Shown here piece by piece: positions 1 through 11,012 of a stretch of DNA of 64,000 nt (position 1 is its first letter; each line of letters starts with the position of its first letter). The stretch is from positions 310,001 to 374,000 of the forward strand of contig JAWVWS010001077.1 of the NCBI GenBank assembly GCA_033807775.1. Reading direction: 5' to 3'. Under the pieces are notes generated by a model that was given only the letters and a program-made list of their open reading frames with translations, was not told where the DNA came from and ran no database searches. Made by a program: the position numbers and the translations under genes. Origin of the DNA: Saussurea involucrata. Lineage: Eukaryota > Streptophyta > Magnoliopsida > Asterales > Asteraceae.

Positions 1-31
1 TCCAAAACCTAGATCCACAAGTTTCCAACCA

Positions 32-55
32 TAAGTATTTATCCTCAAATACTTA
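32..55. repeat. Dyad symmetry 1 of the monomer
   Basis: TAAGTATTT and AAATACTTA form perfect 9 bp arms around a 6 nt spacer. The position is shown in the first monomer. Most copies keep both arms. The ATAACTATTT and ATAATTATTT variants break one pair, and CTTATAATC units keep 8-9 pairs. Confidence 0.85.
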
Positions 56-109
56 GAATCATTCCCCAAACCTTTAGAACCTAAAATCTCAAATACATCA
101 AGCCTTAAT

Positions 110-123
110 CTTCATAAATGAAG
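110..123. repeat. Dyad symmetry 2 of the monomer
   Basis: CTTCAT and ATGAAG form perfect 6 bp arms around AA. P-type units usually carry CATAAACGAAG, which breaks one pair, so this dyad is class-dependent. Confidence 0.8.
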
Positions 124-134
124 AAGGAGAAGAA
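120..134 (+). other. 15 nt purine run
   Basis: Every base from 120 to 134 is A or G (GAAGAAGGAGAAGAA). It is present in nearly all monomers. T1 units interrupt it with GAGAATAAC. A second purine run, GAGAAAGAAAG, lies about 45 bp downstream. It resembles a polypurine tract, but no adjoining LTR end was identified. Confidence 0.7.
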
Positions 135-275
135 CACTTCATTTAAACATAACCAAAATCGTCCACAATACTCCAAACGAGAAAGAAAGTGAACAAAATA
201 TGATTTTGACCAATTAATCCTTTAATGACATATTATGATTTCTACACATCAAAATATCCAAAAGCCCCAAATATG

Positions 276-288
276 GTTGTTTTACAAC
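276..288. repeat. Dyad symmetry 3 of the monomer
   Basis: GTTGT and ACAAC form 5 bp arms around TTT. T1 units change the loop to TTC but keep both arms. Confidence 0.75.
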
Positions 289-313
289 ATTTATGAAGAT
301 AAGCATTTCAAAA

Positions 314-336
314 GAGTTAAACTATTCCATTAACTC
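314..336. repeat. Dyad symmetry 4 of the monomer
   Basis: GAGTTAA and TTAACTC form perfect 7 bp arms around a 9 nt spacer. The right arm ends two bases before the site where short and long units differ by 16 bp. T2 units with TTGACTC break one pair. Confidence 0.82.
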
Positions 337-348
337 AAGTAAAACACA

Positions 349-358
349 CAAATATTTG
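349..358. repeat. Dyad symmetry 5: 10 bp palindrome CAAATATTTG
   Basis: This is a perfect palindrome kept in essentially every monomer. Units with AACACCC extend it to 12 bp, CCAAATATTTGG. The core also fits C(A/T)8G, a MADS-domain protein binding pattern. At this AT content that match is weak evidence of binding. Confidence 0.85.
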
Positions 359-405
359 GAAAATAACATTTTTGGCATACACAAAGTTTTCACAAATCAC
401 CTTGA

Positions 406-414
406 ACTCACCTC
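406..414 (-). other. Splice-donor-like motif on the minus strand
   Basis: Read on the minus strand, bases 414-406 give GAG then GTGAGT, close to the plant 5' splice-site consensus AG|GTAAGT. Domain I copies keep it. Other classes each alter it: P has GAG GTTAGT, Q and T2 have GAG GTGAAT, and T1 and U have GAC GTGAGT. This could be a relic of a transcribed ancestor or chance. No transcript evidence is available. Confidence 0.4.
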
Positions 415-415
415 G

Positions 416-436
416 CTAGATTTAAGCTAAATCTAG
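416..436. repeat. Dyad symmetry 6: 21 bp near-palindrome
   Basis: CTAGATTTA and TAAATCTAG are perfect 9 bp arms around AGC. Loop variants (AGA at 5.4, 8.4 and 11.5 kb; AGT at 62.1 kb) leave the arms intact. Breaks are rare: 15.0 kb (2 bp loss), 53.99 and 58.04 kb (CTATAA), and 61.07 kb (AAGCCATAATC). Confidence 0.88.
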
Positions 437-471
437 AATTTCTCCCAACGTAAGCTCCTTTGATGCAACCC

Positions 472-477
472 GGATCC
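472..477. other. BamHI site recurring once per monomer
   Basis: GGATCC is present in nearly every monomer at this phase. It is lost in units ending near 19.08 kb (GGATTCC), 25.16, 37.32 and 41.37 kb (GAATCC), 30.22 kb (GGATAC), and 54.02, 58.08 and 63.14 kb (AGATCC). These losses serve as markers of shared ancestry between units. Confidence 0.9.
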
Positions 478-2455
478 TTTAGGCCAAATCTTCCAAAACC
501 TAGATCCACAAGTTTCCAACCATAAGTATTTATCCTCAAATACTTAGAATCATTCCCCAAACCTTTAGAACCTAAAATCTCAAATACATCAAGCCTTAAT
601 CTTCATAAATGAAGAAGGAGAAGAACACTTCAACTAAACATAACCAAAATCGTCCACAATACTCCAAACGAGAAAGAAAGTGAACAAAATATGATTTTGA
701 CCAATTAATCCTTTAATGACATATTATGATTTCTACACATCAAAATATCCAAAAGCCCCAAATATGGTTGTTTTACAACATTTATGAAGATAAGCATTTC
801 AAAAGAGTTAAACTATTCCATTAACTCAAGTAAAACACACAAATATTTGGAAAATAACATTTTTGGCATACACAAAGTTTTCACAAATCACCTTGAACTC
901 ACCTCGCTAGATTTAAGCTAAATCTAGAATTTCTCCCAACGTAAGCTCCTTTGATGCAACCCGGATCCTTTAGGCCAAATCTTCCAAAACCTAGATCCAC
1001 AAGTTTCCAACCATAAGTATTTATCCTCAAATACTTAGAATCATTCCCCAAACCTTTAGAACCTAAAATCTCAAATACATCAAGCCTTAATCTTCATAAA
1101 TGAAGAAGGAGAAGAACACTTCATTTAAACATAACCAAAATCGTCCACAATACTCCAAACGAGAAAGAAAGTGAACAAAATATGATTTTGACCAATTAAT
1201 CCTTTAATGACATATTATGATTTCTACACATCAAAATATCCAAAAGCCCCAAATATGGTTGTTTTACAACATTTATGAAGATAAGCATTTCAAAAGAGTT
1301 AAACTATTCCATTAACTCAAGTAAAACACACAAATATTTGGAAAATAACATTTTTGGCATACACAAAGTTTTCACAAATCACCTTGAACTCACCTCGCTA
1401 GATTTAAGCTAAATCTAGAATTTCTCCCAACGTAAGCTCCTTTGATGCAACCCGGATCCTTTAGGCCAAATCTTCCAAAACCTAGATCCACAAGTTTCCA
1501 ACCATAAGTATTTATCCTCAAATACTTAGAATCATTCCCCAAACCTTTAGAACCTAAAATCTCAAATACATCAAGCCTTAATCTTCATAAATGAAGAAGG
1601 AGAAGAACACTTCAACTAAACATAACCAAAATCGTCCACAATACTCCAAACGAGAAAGAAAGTGAACAAAATATGATTTTGACCAATTAATCCTTTAATG
1701 ACATATTATGATTTCTACACATCAAAATATCCAAAAGCCCCAAATATGGTTGTTTTACAACATTTATGAAGATAAGCATTTCAAAAGAGTTAAACTATTC
1801 CATTAACTCAAGTAAAACACACAAATATTTGGAAAATAACATTTTTGGCATACACAAAGTTTTCACAAATCACATTGAACTCACCTCGCTAGATTTAAGC
1901 TAAATCTAGAATTTCTCCCAACGTAAGCTCCTTTGATGCAACCCGGATCCTTTAGGCCAAATCTTCCAAAACCTAGATCCACAAGTTTCCAACCATAAGT
2001 ATTTATCCTCAAATACTTAGAATCATTCCCCAAACCTTTAGAACCTAAAATCTCAAATACATCAAGCCTTAATCTTCATAAACGAAGAAGGAGAAGAACA
2101 CTTCATTTAAACATAACCAAAATCGTCCACAATACTCCAAACGAGAAAGAAAGTGAACAAAATATGATTTTGACCAATTAATCCTTTAATGACATATTAT
2201 GATTTCTACACATCAAAATATCCAAAAGCCCCAAATATGGTTGTTTTACAACATTTATGAAGATAAGCATTTCAAAAGAGTTAAACTATTCCATTAACTC
2301 AAGTAAAACACACAAATATTTGGAAAATAACATTTTTGGCATACACAAAGTTTTCACAAATCACCTTGAACTCACCTCGCTAGATTTAAGCTAAATCTAG
2401 AATTTCTCCCAACGTAAGCTCCTTTGATGCAACCCGGATCCTTTAGGCCAAATCT

Positions 2456-3974
2456 TCCAAAACCTAGATCCACAAGTTTCCAACCATAAGTATTTATCCT
2501 CAAATACTTAGAATCATTCCCCAAACCTTTAGAACCTAAAATCTCAAATACATCAAGCCTTAATCTTCATAAATGAAGAAGGAGAAGAACACTTCAACTA
2601 AACATAACCAAAATCGTCCACAATACTCCAAACGAGAAAGAAAGTGAACAAAATATGATTTTGACCAATTAATCCTTTAATGACATATTATGATTTCTAC
2701 ACATCAAAATATCCAAAAGCCCCAAATATGGTTGTTTTACAACATTTATGAAGATAACCATTTCAAAAGAGTTAAACTATTCCATTAACTCAACCATTGA
2801 TATTTTCAAGTAAAACACACAAATATTTGGAAAATAACATTTTTGGCATGCACAAAGTTTTCACAAATCACCTTGAACTCACCTCGCTAGATTTAAGCTA
2901 AATCTAGAATTTCTCCCAACGTAAGCTCTTTTGATGCAACCCGGATCCTTTTGGCCAAATCTTTCAAAACCTAGATCCACAAGTTTCCAACCGTAACTAT
3001 TTATCCTCAAATACTTAGAATCATTCCCCAAACATTTAGAACCCAAAATCTCAAATACATCAAGCCTTAATCTTCATAAATGAAGAAGGAGAAGAACACT
3101 TCAACTAAACATAACCAAAATCGTCCACAATACTCCAAACGAGAAAGAAAGTGAACAAAATATGATTTTGAGCAATTAATCCTTTAATGACATATTATGA
3201 TTTCTATACATCAAAATATCCAAAAGCCCCAAATATGGTTGTTTTACAACATTATGAAGATAACCATTTCAAAAGAGTTAAACTATTCCATTAACTCAAC
3301 CATTGATATTTTCAAGTAAAACACCCAAATATTTGGAAAATAACATTTTTGGCATGCACAAAGTTTTCAAAAATCAACCTGAACTCACCTCGCTAGATTT
3401 AAGCTAAATCTAGAATTTCTCCCAACGTAAGCTTCTTTGATGCAACCCGGATCCTTTAGGCCAAATCTTCCAAAACCTAGATCCACAAGTTTCCAACCAT
3501 AAGTATTTATCCTCAAATACTTAGAATCATTTCTCAAACATTTAGAACCCAAAATCTCAAATACATCAAGCCCTAATCTTCATAAATGAAGAAGGAGAAG
3601 AACACTTCAACTAAACATAACCAAAATTTCCACAATACTCCAAACGAGAAAGAAAGTGAACAAAATATGATTTTGAGCAATTAATCCTTTAATGACATAT
3701 TATGATTTCTACACATCAATATAGACAAAAGCCTCAAATATTGTTGTTTTACAACATTTATGAAGATAAGCATTTCAAAAGAGTTAAACTATTCCATTAA
3801 CTCAACCATTGATATTTTCAAGTAAAACACACAAATATTTGGAAAATAACATTTTTGGCATACACAAAGTTTTCACAAATCACCGTGAACTCACCTCGCT
3901 AGATTTAAGCTAAATCTAGAATTTCTCCCAACGTAAGCTCCTTTGATGCAACCCGGATCCTTTAGGCCAAATCT
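2456..3974. repeat. Three long monomers (507, 506, 506 bp)
   Basis: Starts are 2456, 2963 and 3469. Unit 6 is the first to carry the 16 bp segment, and it ends with CTCTTTTGATG and CCTTTTGGCC. Unit 7 has TCTATACATC, ACATTATG and TTTCAAAAATCAACCTG. Unit 8 has the unusual ATCAATATAGAC and TATTGTTG. The same trio recurs at 13022-14540. Confidence 0.92.
2794..2809. repeat. 16 bp segment present in long, absent from short monomers
   Basis: In the first long unit, the 16 bases beginning CCATTGATA lie after TCAA (2790-2793) and themselves end in TCAA (2806-2809). Short units join ACTCAA directly to GTAAAAC. Loss of one TCAA plus the intervening bases reproduces the short form exactly. All 117 complete long units have the segment and the nine short units do not. 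Confidence 0.93.
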
Positions 3975-4956
3975 TCCAAAACCTAGATCCACAAGTTTCC
4001 AACCATAAGTATTTATCCTCAAATACTTAGAATCATTCCCCAAACCTTTAGAACCTAAAATCTCAAATACATCAAGCCTTAATCTTCATAAATGAAGAAG
4101 GAGAAGAACACTTCAACTAAACATAACCAAAATCGTCCACAATACTCCAAACGAGAAAGAAAGTGAACAAAATATGATTTTGACCAATTAATCCTTTAAT
4201 GACATATTATGATTTCTACACATCAAAATATCCAAAAGCCCCAAATATGGTTGTTTTACAACATTTATGAAGATAAGCATTTCAAAAGAGTTAAACTATT
4301 CCATTAACTCAAGTAAAACACACAAATATTTGGAAAATAACATTTTTGGCATACACAAAGTTTTCACAAATCACCTTGAACTCACCTCGCTAGATTTAAG
4401 CTAAATCTAGAATTTCTCCCAACGTAAGCTCCTTTGATGCAACCCGGATCCTTTAGGCCAAATCTTCCAAAACCTAGATACACAAGTTTCCAACCATAAG
4501 TATTTATCCTCAAATACTTAGAATCATTCCCCAAACCTTTAGAACCTAAAATCTCAAATACATCAAGCCTTAATCTTCATAAATGAAGAAGGAGAAGAAC
4601 ACTTCATTTAAACATAACCAAAATCGTCCACAATACTCCAAACGAGAAAGAAAGTGAACAAAATATGATTTTGACCAATTAATCCTTTAATGACATATTA
4701 TGATTTCTACACATCAAAATATCCAAAAGCCCCAAATATGGTTGTTTTACAACATTTATGAAGATAAGCATTTCAAAAGAGTTAAACTATTCCATTAACT
4801 CAAGTAAAACACACAAATATTTGGAAAATAACATTTTTGGCATACACAAAGTTTTCACAAATCACCTTGAACTCACCTCGCTAGATTTAAGCTAAATCTA
4901 GAATTTCTCCCAGCGTAAGCTCCTTTGATGCAACCCGGATCCTTTAGGCCAAATCT
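3975..4956. repeat. Two short monomers (491 bp each)
   Basis: Starts are 3975 (CTTCAACTAAAC) and 4466 (CTTCATTTAAAC). Both lack the 16 bp segment. The second has CTAGATACAC near its start and TCCCAGCGTAAG at its end. Confidence 0.93.
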
Positions 4957-6473
4957 TTCAAAACCTAGATCCACAAGTTTCCAACCATAAGTATTTATCC
5001 TCAAATACTTAGAATCATTCCCCAAACCTTTAGAACCTAAAATCTCAAATACATCAAGCCTAAATCTTCATAAATGAAGAAGGAGAAGAACACTTCAACT
5101 AAACATAACCAAAATCGTCCACAATACTCCAAACGAGAAAGAAAGTGAACAAAATATGATTTTGACCAATTAATCCTTTAATGACATATTATGATTTCTA
5201 CACATCAAAATATCCAAAAGCCCCAAATATGGTTGTTTTACAACATTTATGAAGATAACCATTTCAAAAGAGTTAAACTATTCCATTAACTCAACCATTG
5301 ATATTTTCAAGTAAAACACACAAATATTTGGAAAATAACATTTTTGGCATGCACAAAGTTTTCACAAATCACCTTGAACTCACCTCGCTAGATTTAAGAT
5401 AAATCTAGGATTTCTCCCAACGTAAGCTCCTTTGATGCAACCCGGATCCTTTAGGCCAAATCTTTCAAAACCTAGATCCACAAGTTTCCAACCATAACTA
5501 TTTATCCTCAAATACTTAGAATCATTCCCCAAACATTTAGAACCCAAAATCTCAAATACATCAAGCCCTAATCTTCATAAATGAAGAAGGAGAAGAACAC
5601 TTCACCTAAACATAACCAAAATCGTCCACAATACTCCAAACGAGAAAGAAAATGAACAAAATATGATTTTGAGCAATTAATCCTTTAATGACATATTATG
5701 ATTTCTACACATCAAAATATCCAAAAGCCCCAAATATGGTTGTTTTACAACATTATGAAGATAACCATTTCAAAAGAGTTAAACTATTCTATTAACTCAA
5801 CCATTGATATTTTCAAGTAAAACACCCAAATATTTGGAAAATAACATTTTTGGCATGCACAAAGTTTTCACAAATCAACCAGAACTCACCTCGCTAGATT
5901 TAAGCTAAATCTAGAATTTCTCCCAACGTAAGCTTCTTTGATGCAACCCGGATCCTTTAGGCCAAATCTTCCAAAACCTAGATCCACAAGTTTCCAACCA
6001 TAAGTATTTATCCTCAAAAACTTAGAATCATTTCTCAAACATTTAGAACCCAAAATCTCAAATACATCAAGCCCTAATCTTCATAAATGAAGAAGGAGAA
6101 GAACACTTCAACTAAACATAACCAAAATTTCCACAATACTCCAAACGAGAAAGAAAGTGAACAAAATATGATTTTGAGCAATTAATCCTTTAATGACATG
6201 TTTTGATTTCTACACATCAAAATATCCAAAAGCCCAAATATGGTTGTTTTACAACATTATGAAGATAACCATTTCAAAAGAGTTAAATTATTTCATTAAC
6301 TCAACCATTGATATTTTCAGGTAAAACACACAAATATTTGGAAAATAACATTTTTGGCATACACAAAGTTTTCACAAATCACCTTGAACTCACCTCGCTA
6401 GATTTAAGCTAAATCTAGAATTTCTCCCAACGTAAGCTCCTTTGATGCAACCCGGATCCTTTAGGCCAAATCT
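4957..6473. repeat. Three long monomers (507, 506, 504 bp)
   Basis: Starts are 4957, 5464 and 5970. The first has AAGATAAATCTAGG. The last two form the first 1010 bp dimer (5464-6473): unit 12 has CTTCACCTAAAC, GAAAATGAAC and TTCTATTAAC; unit 13 has AATTTCCAC, CATGTTTTG, AGCCCAAATATGG and ACATTATG, three 1 bp losses that explain its 504 bp. The same trio recurs at 11013-12529. Confidence 0.92.
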
Positions 6474-6965
6474 TCCAAAACCTAGATCCACAAGTTTCCA
6501 ACCATAAGTATTTATCCTCAAATACTTAGAATCATTCCCCAAACCTTTAGAACCTAAAATCTCAAATACATCAAGCCTTAATCTTCATAAATGAAGAAGA
6601 GAGAAGAACACTTCATTTAAACATAACCAAAATCGTCCACAATACTCCAAACGAGAAAGAAAGTGAACAAAATATGATTTTGACCAATTAATCCTTTAAT
6701 GACATATTATGATTTCTACACATCAAAATATCCAAAAGCCCCAAATATGGTTGTTTTACAACATTTATGAAGATAAGCATTTCAAAAGAGTTAAACTATT
6801 CCATTAACTCAAGTAAAACACACAAATATTTGGAAAATAACATTTTTGGCATACACAAAGTTTTCACAAATCACCTTGAACTCACCTCGCTAGATTTAAG
6901 CTAAATCTAGAATTTCTCCCAACGTAAGCTCCTTTGATGCAACCCGGATCCTTTAGGCCAAATCT
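6474..6965. repeat. Short monomer (492 bp)
   Basis: It lacks the 16 bp segment and is of the CTTCATTTAAAC type. It carries a 1 bp insertion giving GAAGAGAGAAG, which is shared only with the short unit at 12530. Confidence 0.93.
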
Positions 6966-8992
6966 TCCAAAACCTAGATCCACAAGTTTCCAACCATAAG
7001 TATTTATCCTCAAATACTTAGAATCATTCCCCAAACCTTTAGAACCTAAAATCTCAAATACATCAAGCCTTAATCTTCATAAATGAAGAAGGAGAAGAAC
7101 ACTTCAACTAAACATAACCAAAATCGTCCACAATACTCCAAACGAGAAAGAAAGTGAACAAAATATGATTTTGACCAATTAATCCTTTAATGACATATTA
7201 TGATTTCTACACATCAAAATATCCAAAAGCCCCAAATATGGTTGTTTTACAACATTTATGAAGATAACCATTTCAAAAGAGTTAAACTATTCCATTAACT
7301 CAACCATTGATATTTTCAAGTAAAACACACAAATATTTGGAAAATAACATTTTTGGCATGCACAAAGTTTTCACAAATCACCTTGAACTCACCTCGCTAG
7401 ATTTAAGCTAAATCTAGAATTTCTCCCAACGTAAGCTCTTTTGATGCAACCCGGATCCTTTTGGCCAAATCTTTCAAAACCTAGATCCACAAGTTTCCAA
7501 CCATAACTATTTATCCTCAAATACTTAGAATCATTCCCCAAACATTTAGAACCTAAAATCTCAAATACATCAAGCCTTAATCTTCATAAATGAAGAAGGA
7601 GAAGAACACTTCAACTAAACATAACCAAAATCGTCCACAATACTCCAAACGAGAAAGAAAGTGAACAAAATATGATTTTGAGCAATTAATCCTTTAATGA
7701 CATATTATGATTTCTATACATCAAAATATCCAAAATCCCCAAATATGGTTGTTTTACAACATTTATGAAGATAAGCATTTCAAAAGAGTTAAACTATTCC
7801 ATTAACTCAACCATTGATATTTTCAAGTAAAACACCCAAATATTTGGAAAATAACATTTTTGGCATGCACAAAGTTTTCACAAATCACCTTGAACTCACC
7901 TCGCTAGATTTAAGCTAAATCTAGAATTTCTCCCAGCGTAAGCTCCTTTGATGCAACCCGGATCCTTTAGGCCAAATCTTTCAAAACCTAGATCCACAAG
8001 TTTCCAACCATAAGTATTTATCCTCAAATACTTAGAATCATTTCTCAAACATTTAGAACCTAAAATCTCAAATACATCAAGCCTAAATCTTCATAAATGA
8101 AGAAGGAGAAGAACACTTCAACTAAACATAACCAAAATCGTCCACAATACTCCAAACGAGAAAGAAAGTGAACAAAATATGATTTTGAGCAATTAATCCT
8201 TTAATGACATGTTTTGATTTCTACACATCAAAATATCCAAAAGCCCAAATATGGTTGTTTTACAACATTATGAAGATAACCATTTCAAAAGAGTTAAACT
8301 ATTCCATTAACTCAACCATTGATATTTTCAAGTAAAACACACAAATATTTGGAAAATAACATTTTTGGCATGCACAAAGTTTTCACAAATCACCTTGAAC
8401 TCACCTCGCTAGATTTAAGATAAATCTAGGATTTCTCCCAACGTAAGCTCCTTTGATGCAACCCGGATCCTTTAGGCCAAATCTTTCAAAACCTAGATCC
8501 ACAAGTTTCCAACCATAAGTATTTATCCTCAAATACTTAGAATCATTTCTCAAACATTTAGAACCTAAAATCTCAAATACATCAAGCCTAAATCTTCATA
8601 AATGAAGAAGGAGAAGAACACTTCAACTAAACATAACCAAAATCGTCCACAATACTCCAAACGAGAAAGAAAGTGAACAAAAATATGATTTTGACCAATT
8701 AATCCTTTAATGACATATTATGATTTCTACACATCAAAATATCCAAAAGCCCCAAATATGGTTGTTTTACAACATTTATGAAGATAACCATTTCAAAAGA
8801 GTTAAACTATTCCATTCACTCAACCATTGATATTTTCAAGTAAAACACACAAATATTTGGAAAATAACATTTTTGGCATACACAAAGTTTTCACAAATCA
8901 CCGTGAACTCACCTCGCTAGATTTAAGCTAAATCTAGGATTTCTCCCAACGTAAGCTCCTTTGATGCAACCCGGATCCTTTAGGCCAAATCT
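6966..8992. repeat. Four long monomers (507, 507, 505, 508 bp)
   Basis: Starts are 6966, 7473, 7980 and 8485. Unit 15 repeats the CTCTTTTGATG/CCTTTTGGCC signature of unit 6. Unit 16 mixes TCTATACATC and AACACCC with AAGCATTTC and CAGCGTAAG, so it looks recombinant. Unit 18 has an extra A (AACAAAAATATG) and CATTCACTC. Confidence 0.9.
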
Positions 8993-10002
8993 TTCAAAAC
9001 CTAGATCCACAAGTTTCCAACCATAACTATTTATCCTCAAATACTTAGAATCATTCCCCAAACATTTAGAACCCAAAATCTCAAATACATCAAGCCTTAA
9101 TCTTCATAAATGAAGAAGGAGAAGAACACTTCAACTAAACATAACCAAAATTTCCACAATACTCCAAACGAGAAAGAAAGTGAACAAAATATGATTTTGA
9201 GCAATTAATCCTTTAATGACATGTTATGATTTCTACACATCAAAATATCCAAAATCCCCAAATATGGTTGTTTTACAACATTTATGAAGATAACCATTTC
9301 AAAAGAGTTAAACTATTCCATTAACTCAACCATTGATATTTTCAAGTAAAACACACAAATATTTGGAAAATAACATTTTTGGCATACACAAAGTTTTCAC
9401 AAATCAACCAGAACTCACCTCGCTAGATTTAAGCTAAATCTAGAATTTCTCCCAACGTAAGCTTCTTTGATGCAACCCGGATCCTTTAGGCCAAATCTTC
9501 CAAAACCTAGATCCACAAGTTTCCAACCATAAGTATTTATCCTCAAATACTTAGAATCATTCCCCAAACCTTTAGAACCTAAAATCTCAAATACATCAAG
9601 CCTTAATCTTCATAAATGAAGAAGGAGAAGAACACTTCAACTAAACATAACCAAAATTTCCACAATACTCCAAACGAGAAAGAAAGTGAACAAAATATGA
9701 TTTTGAGCAATTAATCCTTTAATGACATGTTTTGATTTCTACACATCAAAATATCCAAAAGCCCAAATATGGTTGTTTTACAACATTATGAAGATAACCA
9801 TTTCAAAAGAGTTAAACTATTCCATTAACTCAACCATTGATATTTTCAAGTAAAACACACAAATATTTGGAAAATAACATTTTTGGCATGCACAAAGTTT
9901 TCACAAATCACCTTGAACTCACCTCGCTAGATTTAAGATAAATCTAGGATTTCTCCCAACGTAAGCTCCTTTGATGCAACCCGGATCCTTTAGGCCAAAT
10001 CT
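8993..10002. repeat. 1010 bp dimer, second copy (506+504 bp)
   Basis: Units start at 8993 and 9499. The second has AATTTCCAC, CATGTTTTG, AGCCCAAATATGG and ACATTATG, like units 13, 22, 25, 33 and 35. It ends with AAGATAAATCTAGG. Confidence 0.88.
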
Positions 10003-11012
10003 TTCAAAACCTAGATCCACAAGTTTCCAACCATAACTATTTATCCTCAAATACTTAGAATCATTCCCCAAACATTTAGAACCCAAAATCTCAAATACAT
10101 CAAGCCCTAATCTTCATAAATGAAGAAGGAGAAGAACACTTCACCTAAACATAACCAAAATCGTCCACAATACTCCAAACGAGAAAGAAAATGAACAAAA
10201 TATGATTTTGAGCAATTAATCCTTTAATGACATATTATGATTTCTACACATCAAAATATCCAAAAGCCCCAAATATGGTTGTTTTACATCATTATGAAGA
10301 TAACAATTTCAAAAGAGTTAAACTATTCTATTAACTCAACCATTGATATTTTCAAGTAAAACACCCAAATATTTGGAAAATAACATTTTTGGCATGCACA
10401 AAGTTTTCACAAATCAACCAGAACTCACCTCGCTAGATTTAAGCTAAATCTAGAATTTCTCCCAACGTAAGCTTCTTTGATGCAACCCGGATCCTTTAGG
10501 CCAAATCTTCCAAAACCTAGATCCACAAGTTTCCAACCATAAGTATTTATCCTCAAATACTTAGAATCATTTCTCAAACATTTAGAACCCAAAATCTCAA
10601 ATACATCAAGCCCTAATCTTCATAAATGAAGAAGGAGAAGAACACTTCAACTAAACATAACCAAAATTTCCACAATACTCCAAACGAGAAAGAAAGTGAA
10701 CAAAATATGATTTTGAGCAATTAATCCTTTAATGACATGTTTTGATTTCTACACATCAAAATATCCAAAAGCCCAAATATGGTTGTTTTACAACATTATG
10801 AAGATAACCATTTCAAAAGAGTTAAACTATTCCATTAACTCAACCATTGATATTTTCAAGTAAAACACACAAATATTTGGAAAATAACATTTTTGGCATG
10901 CACAAAGTTTTCACAAATCACCTTGAACTCACCTCGCTAGATTTAAGCTAAATCTAGAATTTCTCCCAACGTAAGCTCCTTTGATGCAACCCGGATCCTT
11001 TAGGCCAAATCT
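10003..11012. repeat. 1010 bp dimer, third copy (506+504 bp)
   Basis: Units start at 10003 and 10509. The first has CTTCACCTAAAC, GAAAATGAAC, AACAATTTC and CTATTAACTC, shared with the unit at 11520. It also has a private ACATCATTATG. Confidence 0.9.

Larger units (their letters stand above)
1..2455. repeat. Five short monomers (491 bp each)
   Basis: Units start at 1, 492, 983, 1474 and 1965, exactly 491 bp apart. All lack a 16 bp segment after ATTAACTCAA and share AAGCATTTC, GCATACAC and CTTGAACTCACC. They alternate between CTTCATTTAAAC (units 1, 3, 5) and CTTCAACTAAAC (units 2, 4), so the working repeat here is a 982 bp dimer. Private changes include CACATTGAAC in unit 4 and CATAAACGAAG in unit 5. 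Confidence 0.95.

Noticed and set aside
110..134. Ribosome-binding-site-like AAGGAGA upstream of possible starts
   Set aside because: It belongs to the purine run of every monomer. No open frame of useful length follows on the plus strand, and the array is not bacterial in character.
1..491. Internal subrepeat, since CCAAAACC..CCACAA and CCAAAATCGTCCACAA look alike about 151 bp apart
   Set aside because: The similarity covers about 20 bp only and does not continue or recur at a fixed interval, so it is probably composition.
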